Source: JAWODU01 sp046483125
Lineage (GTDB): Bacteria; Verrucomicrobiota; Kiritimatiellia; UBA8416; JAWODU01
Direction of reading: 5' to 3'
Assembly: GCA_046483125.1 (NCBI GenBank)
Contig: JAWODU010000067.1
Span: 1 to 20,032, forward strand
DNA length: 20,032 nt
The translations under genes were made by a program, and so were the position numbers. Of the stretch, positions 14,817 to 20,032 are shown piece by piece. Positions within the stretch are counted from its first letter, which is position 1. Every line of letters begins with the position of its first letter. Below the pieces are notes generated by a model. The model worked only from the letters and a program-made list of their open reading frames with translations, did no database searches and was not told the DNA's origin.

Positions 14817-17174
14817 ATGACATCGCGGAAACGAGAAAAGAATGCCGACGGCGAGCCCCGTCGCCGCTCCCCTTCAGACCGCACGGTCAAAATACCTACC
14901 ACTGCGGTAACGGAACCCGGAGACGGACCCGATGTCCAGCGGACCCCGGAGGCCGATCTCTCGTCGCAGTACGAGATCCTGGAGAAAATCGGGGACGGCG
15001 GAATGGGGGTCGTGTGGCTCGCCCGGGACAGAAGGCTCGGACGTTACGCGGCCATCAAGCGTCTCAACCGCACCGGCATTTCCCGTAAAGCGCTTCGCCA
15101 GCGGTTTTTCAGGGAGGCCAAGGCCGTAGCGGCGCTTAACCATATCTACATAGTGCACGTTTACGTGCTCGGAGAAGATTCCGAAGGTCCTTACATAATT
15201 ATGGAATACATCCCCGGGCCTCCGGAAGCTTCGCCCGGCAAGGTGCCTCCATCGCCTTTCACGCTGATGGACCGGATCAACAGGGACGGACCTCTCCCCG
15301 TCAATGACGCCCTCGACCTGATGCTCAAATTGTGCAGGGCCGTGGAATACGCTCATGCCTGCGGCGTTATTCACCGCGATCTCAAACCGTCCAATGTTCT
15401 CTTTGACGAAAGCGGCGAACCCAAAATAGTGGACTTCGGACTGGCGCGCCAGCTGGGCGTGCCGGATGACAGGCTCACCGTGACGGGAGAAAAAATGCTC
15501 TCTCTCGGCTACGGCGCCCCCGAACAGGAAACCGACGCCAGCCTGACCGACGAACGTTCCGACGTTTACGGGCTCGGTGCTTTGTTCTTTTTCAGTGTCA
15601 CCGGCAGAAATCCGCGTTATTTTCGCCGGGAAGACATACCCGAAACGCTCGCCGCCCCCATCAGCAGGGCACTGGAACCAGACCCCGTCAAACGGTGGCA
15701 GGGCGTACGGCAGTTGAGCGAAGCGCTCAATGAAATCAAGGCCCCTTCCAGCGTGGAACTTCCCACCGTAAAAACCACGTGGCACTGTAAATGGTGCGAC
15801 ACCGTCAATCCGGTCGCAATAAGGTACTGCGGAAAATGCGGATGGGACGGCGGCGAGACCTGCATGGAATGCGGGGCCGAAACCCGGTTTGGAGTCCAAT
15901 TCTGCGGCGCCTGCGGCGCGGACGCGAGGGAATACGAAGCGGCTTCGAATCTGCTGGCCCGACTTCGCGCCCGGTGGGAAGAAAAGGACTATGAATTCAT
16001 AGTCCGGCATGCCGGCAAGATCGACGGTTTCCATCCCGTTGGAGAGAAAGGCCGTTCCATGGGCGCCTCTGTTCGTGAACTCGCCGGCTCCGCTTCCAGC
16101 GCGCTCAAGCGGAAAAACGAGATGGCCGAAGAAATCCCCAGGCAAATGACGGCCGGAAATTACGAAAGGGTCCGCAGATGCCTCGAGCAATACAGAAAAC
16201 TTTCCAACGACGGCCGCTTCGAGGATATAGCCGGAAAATTGCCCCGGCACATCCGGACACGCGATATCACCGAGGCCGACAAAGCGATGAAGAACGGTGA
16301 ATGGCGCTACGCCGAACGTATCTGTAAAGCTCTGGCGGAAAAAAACGGAGAGAGAGACTCCGAAGCCCTGGCCCTGCTCGGGCGCATCAAACGGCTTCGA
16401 TGGCGCCGCCGCGGCGGGAACGCGATCTTTATTGCCCTGGGTCTGCTTATACTTTACGTGTTGAGCGACGCTCCTCTACAGCGCTTGTTCGGATCTTCCG
16501 AAACGGGTGCCTGCAACTCCGTCTACCGGCCGGTCACCGCTTTATACCGTCACACGCCCCTTCGCGCGGGGCTTGAAAAGTACGCTTCTCTCTGGGGAGT
16601 CGGCGATATGTACAGCAGGAGACTGCCGCCGCCGGCCCCGCCCGACACAGCCGTCAAACCGCCGGTGTCCTCGAAACTCAAGTCCCTGAGAAAAGAGTAC
16701 GATCAGTCACTCGAAAAAATCGAAGCCGACCACACCAGGCGCATGGAATCCTGGCCCGCCGATTACATAGAAGATCTCAAATCGGCTCAGCGCCGGCTTC
16801 AGGAGGCAGGCGATCTGGTCGGCTGGCTGGCGGTCACCGAAGAACTCCGCCGCTTCAGAACGGACGGCGAACTGCTTGAAGAGGCGCCCGAAGACTGGCC
16901 GGCGGAAGCCAGAGGACTGCATTCAAAGTACGAATCTCTGGGAAGAAAACACACCGTCCGTCTTTACAATCAGGTTATCAGGGGCGCCGAAAGGTACGTC
17001 AAACGCCTTACGGAGCTGAGGAAGAAACTGACAAAAGCCGGAAGAATGACCGAGGCCCTGACGGTAAATGACGAAATAGAGGACGTAGAGTCCGGCGCTC
17101 GCCTCACCGAGGCCCGGGAAAAACTCGAGGCCCTGAAATCCGAAAACGAAAAGAAACCGAGCGGCGCTTCCTGA
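14817..17174 (+). CDS. Membrane Ser/Thr protein kinase with two zinc ribbons
   Basis: This 785-residue protein has an N-terminal Hanks-type kinase domain (about residues 52-310): glycine loop IGDGGMGVV, Lys81, αC Glu100, HRDLKPSN (186-193), DFG (206-208) and APE (234-236), so it should be active. Two zinc ribbons follow (C324, C327, C338, C341 and C349, C352, C363, C366), then a helical region, one membrane helix (about 535-551) and a Pro-rich spacer. The C-terminal part, presumably periplasmic, contains two helical repeats (about 621-680 and 701-757), each ending in a pattern like L..AGDL..WLAV.EEL; such repeats are common in PVC-phylum proteins. No PASTA domains are present. The substrate is unknown. 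It is divergent from the pilus ATPase cluster, so a link to pilus control is possible. The start lacks a clear ribosome site; an ATG further in would still keep the kinase domain. Confidence 0.9.
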   Translation: MTSRKREKNADGEPRRRSPSDRTVKIPTTAVTEPGDGPDVQRTPEADLSSQYEILEKIGDGGMGVVWLARDRRLGRYAAIKRLNRTGISRKALRQRFFREAKAVAALNHIYIVHVYVLGEDSEGPYIIMEYIPGPPEASPGKVPPSPFTLMDRINRDGPLPVNDALDLMLKLCRAVEYAHACGVIHRDLKPSNVLFDESGEPKIVDFGLARQLGVPDDRLTVTGEKMLSLGYGAPEQETDASLTDERSDVYGLGALFFFSVTGRNPRYFRREDIPETLAAPISRALEPDPVKRWQGVRQLSEALNEIKAPSSVELPTVKTTWHCKWCDTVNPVAIRYCGKCGWDGGETCMECGAETRFGVQFCGACGADAREYEAASNLLARLRARWEEKDYEFIVRHAGKIDGFHPVGEKGRSMGASVRELAGSASSALKRKNEMAEEIPRQMTAGNYERVRRCLEQYRKLSNDGRFEDIAGKLPRHIRTRDITEADKAMKNGEWRYAERICKALAEKNGERDSEALALLGRIKRLRWRRRGGNAIFIALGLLILYVLSDAPLQRLFGSSETGACNSVYRPVTALYRHTPLRAGLEKYASLWGVGDMYSRRLPPPAPPDTAVKPPVSSKLKSLRKEYDQSLEKIEADHTRRMESWPADYIEDLKSAQRRLQEAGDLVGWLAVTEELRRFRTDGELLEEAPEDWPAEARGLHSKYESLGRKHTVRLYNQVIRGAERYVKRLTELRKKLTKAGRMTEALTVNDEIEDVESGARLTEAREKLEALKSENEKKPSGAS

Positions 17175-17201
17175 CCGTTACCGGCCCCGTCCCGTCCCCG
17201 A

Positions 17202-17594
17202 TCAGCCGCAGTGCTCTTCCACTTTTGCCAGATCCGGCGCGCTTATCACCACGTTGCACCGGCACTCGCATTCGCAGTCGCTGGAAGTGGCGTAAACGTA
17301 GTTGATGTTTACCCCCGATTCCGCCAGCTCGGCCAGAACGGACGAAAGGGCACCCGGCTTGTTTCCAAGCGCGCAAAGAACCACCTTCTGGACCGTGTAC
17401 GACACTCTCGTATCCCTGAATACCTTCTCGGCCGCCGAATCGTCGCCGGCCACTATCTGAATCAGCCCCACGTCCGTGCTTTCCGATACGGATATGCCCT
17501 CGAGGTTGACTCCGGCGTCCGCGAGCTTTCTCGTTATGCCGGCCAATTCGCCGGGTTTGTTTTCCAGGTACAATGTGAACTGTTTCTTTATCAT
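17202..17594 (-). CDS. Tandem ACT-domain protein with a CxCxCxC cluster
   Basis: This 130-residue protein is built of two ACT-like domains. The first (about residues 4-65) has FTLYLENKPGELAGITRKLADAGVNLEGISV; the second (about 71-125) has VVLCALGNKPGALSSVLAELAESGVNINYVYA. Each has the glycine/proline turn that binds amino acids in ACT regulators. Stand-alone tandem ACT proteins are thought to sense amino acids or tune partner enzymes; the partner here is unknown. Unusually, the strand after the second ligand helix contains C107, C109, C111 and C113, with another cysteine at 129, a possible metal or redox site. The ATG at 17594 has GGAGGG upstream, a good start. It is convergent with the kinase gene (27-base gap, no obvious terminator) and divergent from dapL; lysine feedback is one speculative idea. 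Confidence 0.85.
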   Translation of the reverse strand: MIKKQFTLYLENKPGELAGITRKLADAGVNLEGISVSESTDVGLIQIVAGDDSAAEKVFRDTRVSYTVQKVVLCALGNKPGALSSVLAELAESGVNINYVYATSSDCECECRCNVVISAPDLAKVEEHCG

Positions 17595-17715
17595 CTTTTC
17601 CCTCCGCAGAGTAATTGCTCAAATCTTAACTTCCGTCCGCCCTCGACACTACGCCGCGTCCTTCCCGCAGTCAATGCTTTTCCGACACCAGTGTTTGTCA
17701 CGCATTTTGTTTTCC

Positions 17716-17742
17716 GGTTCACTGTTCAAGGTTCGGGGTTCC
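17716..17742 (+). repeat. GGTTC-type degenerate tandem repeat
   Basis: Four GTTC cores lie within 27 bases (GGTTCACT, GTTCAA, GGTTCGG, GGTTCC), giving an irregular 6-8-base period. It is the first of three adjacent repeat blocks in the dapL upstream region. Confidence 0.5.
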
Positions 17743-17819
17743 TCTTTCCCGTTTTAGCCCAGGCGGACCTCCGTCAGCCGACGGATGGCAGCTTTCATCT
17801 TTCTGCTTTCCCCCTCGCC

Positions 17820-17847
17820 ATTCGCCCTATTCGCGTGATTCGCGGTT
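17820..17847 (-). repeat. AACC(R)CG(R)AT-type dispersed repeat, copy 1
   Basis: On the minus strand the first 19 bases read AACCGCGAATCACGCGAAT, with a further GCGAAT unit after it: a ~9-base CGCGAAT-like period. It is related to 19260-19278 (13/19 identical, most differences being transitions) in the opposite orientation. Confidence 0.5.
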
Positions 17848-17861
17848 TCTCCCTCCCATTT

Positions 17862-17905
17862 CAGCTTTCCCCATTTCTGCTTTCAGCTTTCCCCATTTCT
17901 GCTTT
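17862..17905 (+). repeat. 22-bp perfect tandem duplication
   Basis: Bases 17862-17883 and 17884-17905 are identical 22-base units (beginning CAGCTTTCCCC, ending TTCTGCTTT), followed by a partial CGCTTTCAGC. Similar CTTTC words surround it from 17780 to 17930. It lies 84 bases ahead of the dapL start. Confidence 0.85.
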
Positions 17906-17988
17906 CGCTTTCAGCCCTTCCCCCTCTTCCATCCTTGACACCTCCGTTTCATATCCCGACACTTCCCCTGAACCAACGAGGCCGGACC

Positions 17989-19218
17989 ATGAATCCACGC
18001 GAAATATACGCCGAACGCATCGGGGGCGCCGCCTTCGGTACCTCGAAGGAAATATACAAATTCGAAATGATCAAGCGGGCAAAAGCATCCGCCGCCCGCG
18101 CCCATCCCGGCATCGAGCTCCTCGACTTCGGCGTAGGGGAACCCGACGGAATTGCTCCCGAAGCCGTGAGAGAGGAGATGAAAAAGGCTATTGACGACCC
18201 GGCCAACAGGGGTTACGCCGACAACGGAATCGCCGAGTTCAAGTCCGCCGCGTGCGACTACATGGAGAAGTTTTTCGGGGTAAGCGGTCTGGATCCTGAA
18301 ACGGAAATCAATCACAGTATCGGTTCAAAAAACGCCCTTGCCTTACTGCCGCTCTGTTTCATCGATCCCGGCGATGTTGCCTTTACCACGGTCCCGGGTT
18401 ACCCCGTTCTGCCCACCCACGTCCGTTATCTGGGCGGAAAAGTCGTTGAACTTCCCCTGCTGAAAGAAAACGGTTTTTACCCCGATCTCGACTCGATCGA
18501 TCCGTCCGACGCTTCCGCCGCAAAGCTGTTTTACGTGAACTACCCCAACAATCCGACCGGAGCGGCCCCTTCCGGGAAAGTTTTCGACCGGCTTATCGAA
18601 TTTGCCCAGCGGCACAATATTCTTATCGTGCACGACGCCGCCTATGCCACCCTCGTATACGGCAGAGAACCGCTTTCTATTCTTTCCCGGCCGGGCGGGA
18701 AGGAAAACGCCGTCGAACTGCACTCAATGAGCAAGAGCTACAACATGACCGGGTGGCGCCTGGGATTCGCGGCCGGAGACAGCCGCGTTATCCGGGCCTA
18801 CGCCGAAGTAAAGGACAACAGCGATTCGGGTCAGTTCAAGGCCATTCAGCTCGCGGCATGCGCGGGCATCGCCGATGAGGCCCTTTCCGAACGCATAAGA
18901 CAGCATTATGAAACAAGGCTCCGGGCGCTGGTCGCCGCCCTGGCAAGCGCCGGTTTCGAAGCCGCCATGCCCGGCGGCACTTTTTACCTCTATGTGCCGG
19001 CGCCCTCTGCCGCGGGGAAAACGCGATTCGCATCCGCGGCCGACGCCTCAAAGTACCTGATAGAAAAACACCTCATATCGACCGTACCGTGGGACGACGC
19101 CGGCCGCTATATAAGATTCTCCGCAACTTTCCCTTCAAGCGGCGAAGACCGCGACAAGGCGGTAATAGACGAACTCTCCCGCCGCCTCTCATCCGCCGAC
19201 CTGTCCTTCCTGTCCTGA
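17989..19218 (+). CDS. dapL: LL-diaminopimelate aminotransferase
   Basis: This 409-residue PLP enzyme of the class I/II aminotransferase fold converts tetrahydrodipicolinate directly to LL-diaminopimelate for lysine and peptidoglycan. It shows LLDFGVGEPDG (44-54), a GYADNGIAEFK stretch, YVNYPNNPTGA (182-192), HDAAYATLVYG (215-225) with cofactor-contacting Asp216, the Schiff-base Lys249 in SMSKSYNMTGWRLGF, and KDNSDSGQFKAIQ, a DapL-like version of the region preceding the small domain. The ending YIRFSATFP supplies the carboxylate-binding Arg. The DapL route is typical of chlamydiae and relatives, plants and cyanobacteria. The ATG at 17989 with GAGG seven bases upstream is preferred over an upstream TTG in the repeat-rich region. 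It is monocistronic as far as can be seen. Another aminotransferase of the class is the main alternative. Confidence 0.83.
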   Translation: MNPREIYAERIGGAAFGTSKEIYKFEMIKRAKASAARAHPGIELLDFGVGEPDGIAPEAVREEMKKAIDDPANRGYADNGIAEFKSAACDYMEKFFGVSGLDPETEINHSIGSKNALALLPLCFIDPGDVAFTTVPGYPVLPTHVRYLGGKVVELPLLKENGFYPDLDSIDPSDASAAKLFYVNYPNNPTGAAPSGKVFDRLIEFAQRHNILIVHDAAYATLVYGREPLSILSRPGGKENAVELHSMSKSYNMTGWRLGFAAGDSRVIRAYAEVKDNSDSGQFKAIQLAACAGIADEALSERIRQHYETRLRALVAALASAGFEAAMPGGTFYLYVPAPSAAGKTRFASAADASKYLIEKHLISTVPWDDAGRYIRFSATFPSSGEDRDKAVIDELSRRLSSADLSFLS

Positions 19219-19259
19219 CAGCAGACTGAATCAACCGGGACAAGCTGCAGCCTGGGAGC

Positions 19260-19278
19260 AACCACGGATTCCACGGAT
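19260..19278 (+). repeat. AACC(R)CG(R)AT-type dispersed repeat, copy 2
   Basis: Reads AACCACGGATTCCACGGAT, a 9-10-base period of the CACGGAT word. Related to the copy at 17820-17847, which lies in opposite orientation on the other side of dapL. Confidence 0.5.
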
Positions 19279-19293
19279 GTTAGCCGAAGGTCG

Positions 19294-19307
19294 GGTCAGA
19301 GGTCAGA
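19294..19307 (+). repeat. 7-bp tandem repeat GGTCAGA, two copies
   Basis: Two exact adjacent copies of GGTCAGA followed by GGGAGAG, directly after the CACGGAT repeat and before the GATTAAG repeat. Confidence 0.55.
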
Positions 19308-19313
19308 GGGAGA

Positions 19314-19365
19314 GATTAAGATTGGTGGAGATAAAGATCAGGATTAAGATTGGGATTAAGATGGT
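19314..19365 (+). repeat. GATTAAGATTGG 12-bp repeat
   Basis: The exact unit GATTAAGATTGG occurs at 19314-19325 and 19342-19353 and is followed at once by GATTAAGATGGT (19354-19365). Between them lies related purine-rich sequence (GAGATAAAGATCAG). The 12-base period equals that of the repeat ahead of queA, though the sequence differs. Confidence 0.75.
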
Positions 19366-19374
19366 AGGGCAGGA

Positions 19375-19413
19375 ACACCTAGTCCCCACACTTAGTCCCT
19401 ACACCTAGTCCTA
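19375..19413 (+). repeat. 13-bp tandem repeat, three copies
   Basis: Units ACACCTAGTCCCC (19375-19387), ACACTTAGTCCCT (19388-19400) and ACACCTAGTCCTA (19401-19413) are adjacent and differ from each other at only two or three positions. Confidence 0.8.
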
Positions 19414-20023
19414 AAATAAGCGACCTTTTTAGCAACGATCATTGCAACTGATTTTTCGACCGTTGAACAGCCGGGTTCAAGAGTTTATGCGGCTTCTCAC
19501 AGGCAAAGAGTGGCAGGGAAAGGCTTTTGTCGGCTGTGGCGCCGGTACAGTGCTCAATGGCAGCCGTTTCGGCACAGACCTCGCCTGTTTTCGTGTCATT
19601 TTTCGTTATCATTACCTCGCTGCCTGAACGCGTCAGGCGAATTTCGTTCGTCTGATAAACTCCCACGCCGAGAAAAAGTCTTTCAGCCACGCGTTATACC
19701 CCAGCAATCGGTAGGTGATCTTACGTCCTTGGGGCCTATAAGGCCATTATGTTAAATAGCCGCTGCACCTGCCCGCGGTGATGTGTAAAACTGCAACTAC
19801 TGGTTGCAGAAACCCCTTAAACCCCGGCTCAGGCAAGATAAGCCGTCTGGCGCTCTCCCGCTCAGTGGGTTTTGTCGGTTTTGTGATCGTTTTTCGCCAG
19901 TTTGGATATTTGCCGCTGTGTAATTCACGGCCGTATCGTAGCACATTTCACAGCATAATACAAGGATGCATGATATACAATCACATGCCTATTTATCGTA
20001 ATCCACTGTAGATTAACAACTAA

Positions 20024-20029
20024 AAGGAG
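20024..20029 (+). promoter_or_regulatory. Ribosome binding site for a gene beyond the window
   Basis: AAGGAG within TAAAAGGAGTGC ends three bases before the window edge, after an AT-rich, stop-containing leader. A plus-strand start codon is expected within about ten bases outside the window. Confidence 0.5.
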
Positions 20030-20032
20030 TGC

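Larger units (their letters stand above)
17595..17988. other. 394-base repeat-rich intergenic region
   Basis: No gene is seen between the divergent ACT and dapL genes. It is pyrimidine-rich on the plus strand and holds several different short repeats, listed separately, mostly of 7-22 bases in two or more copies. A TTGACA at 17935-17940 could be a -35 box for dapL, but no good -10 follows at the right distance. GAGG at 17978-17981 is the dapL ribosome site. Confidence 0.7.
19219..20032. other. 814-base region without a recognisable gene
   Basis: The first ~200 bases hold a run of different short tandem repeats (listed separately). From about 19420 the DNA is visibly less GC-rich. It contains a GCCTGA/TCAGGC hairpin (19622-19627 with 19633-19638) and a GGCCT-ATA-AGGCC hairpin (19733-19745). 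Open frames up to ~80 codons exist on both strands but none resembles a protein I know. The final ~100 bases look like the leader of a gene starting just beyond the window. Confidence 0.6.

Noticed and set aside
14874..16250. Long antisense open frame (458 codons) under the kinase gene
   Set aside because: The plus strand encodes an unmistakable kinase with all catalytic motifs; the antisense frame resembles no known protein and is a by-product of GC-rich codon use.
17175..17201. Shared terminator between the convergent kinase and ACT genes
   Set aside because: The 27-base gap contains no stem-loop with a T-run.
19460..19500. Possible tRNA T-arm (GGTTCAAGAG) in the right-hand gap
   Set aside because: No matching acceptor, D or anticodon stems around it.
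19439..19690. Minus-strand frame of 83 codons in the right-hand gap
   Set aside because: No domain I recognise and no convincing ribosome site; a decayed fragment cannot be excluded but cannot be supported.
19778..20011. Plus-strand frame of 77 codons near the right edge
   Set aside because: Composition is not protein-like, and it ends just before the ribosome site of the next gene; more likely leader sequence.

Overview
The window looks like chromosomal DNA from a Gram-negative, fairly GC-rich bacterium. The best guess, by inference only, is the PVC superphylum and its relatives (Lentisphaerota/Kiritimatiellota/Planctomycetota-like). Four things point that way. There is an LL-diaminopimelate aminotransferase (DapL). 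There is a membrane Ser/Thr kinase whose C-terminal half carries helical repeats of the 'Y-x3-L-x2-L...KAGDL..ALAV..EI' kind. There is a GspE-PilT-GspE cluster. Finally, the intergenic DNA is crowded with short text-like repeats. No rRNA, tRNA, CRISPR array or intact mobile element was seen.

Layout: bases 1 to 14620 are almost entirely minus-strand genes. In transcription order (right to left) these are: a GspE/PilB-type ATPase, a PilT-type ATPase, a second GspE/PilB ATPase, an MsbA-like ABC exporter, queA, then a tight three-gene operon (a membrane-segment-free T2SSF domain, a QueG-like double [4Fe-4S] protein, a DUF4416 protein), a GH38 alpha-mannosidase, hflK, hflC, and the first ~95 codons of a GH2 beta-mannosidase. 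That last gene is cut off where a transposase/integrase remnant enters from the window edge. From 14817 the pattern changes. A plus-strand Ser/Thr kinase is divergent from the pilus ATPases and convergent with a small minus-strand tandem-ACT protein. A 394-base repeat-rich gap follows, then dapL (plus), then 814 bases without a recognisable gene. The window ends on a Shine-Dalgarno sequence for a gene just outside.

Functional themes: (1) type IV pilus/type II secretion motors (two extension-type ATPases and one retraction-type), with an orphan cytoplasmic T2SSF domain further down the same strand; (2) envelope functions (MsbA-like lipid flippase, HflK/HflC quality-control complex, kinase with a probable periplasmic part); (3) mannose-glycan degradation (GH38 and GH2) on both sides of hflKC; (4) tRNA queuosine synthesis (QueA), with a QueG-like paralogue nearby that is probably not QueG itself; (5) lysine/peptidoglycan precursor synthesis (DapL).

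The best leads for something undescribed are the T2SSF-mini / Fe-S / DUF4416 operon, the kinase with two zinc ribbons and PVC-type repeats, the CxCxCxC cluster in the ACT protein, an imperfect 39-bp direct repeat on both sides of queA, and the several families of 7 to 22-bp tandem repeats confined to gaps between genes.
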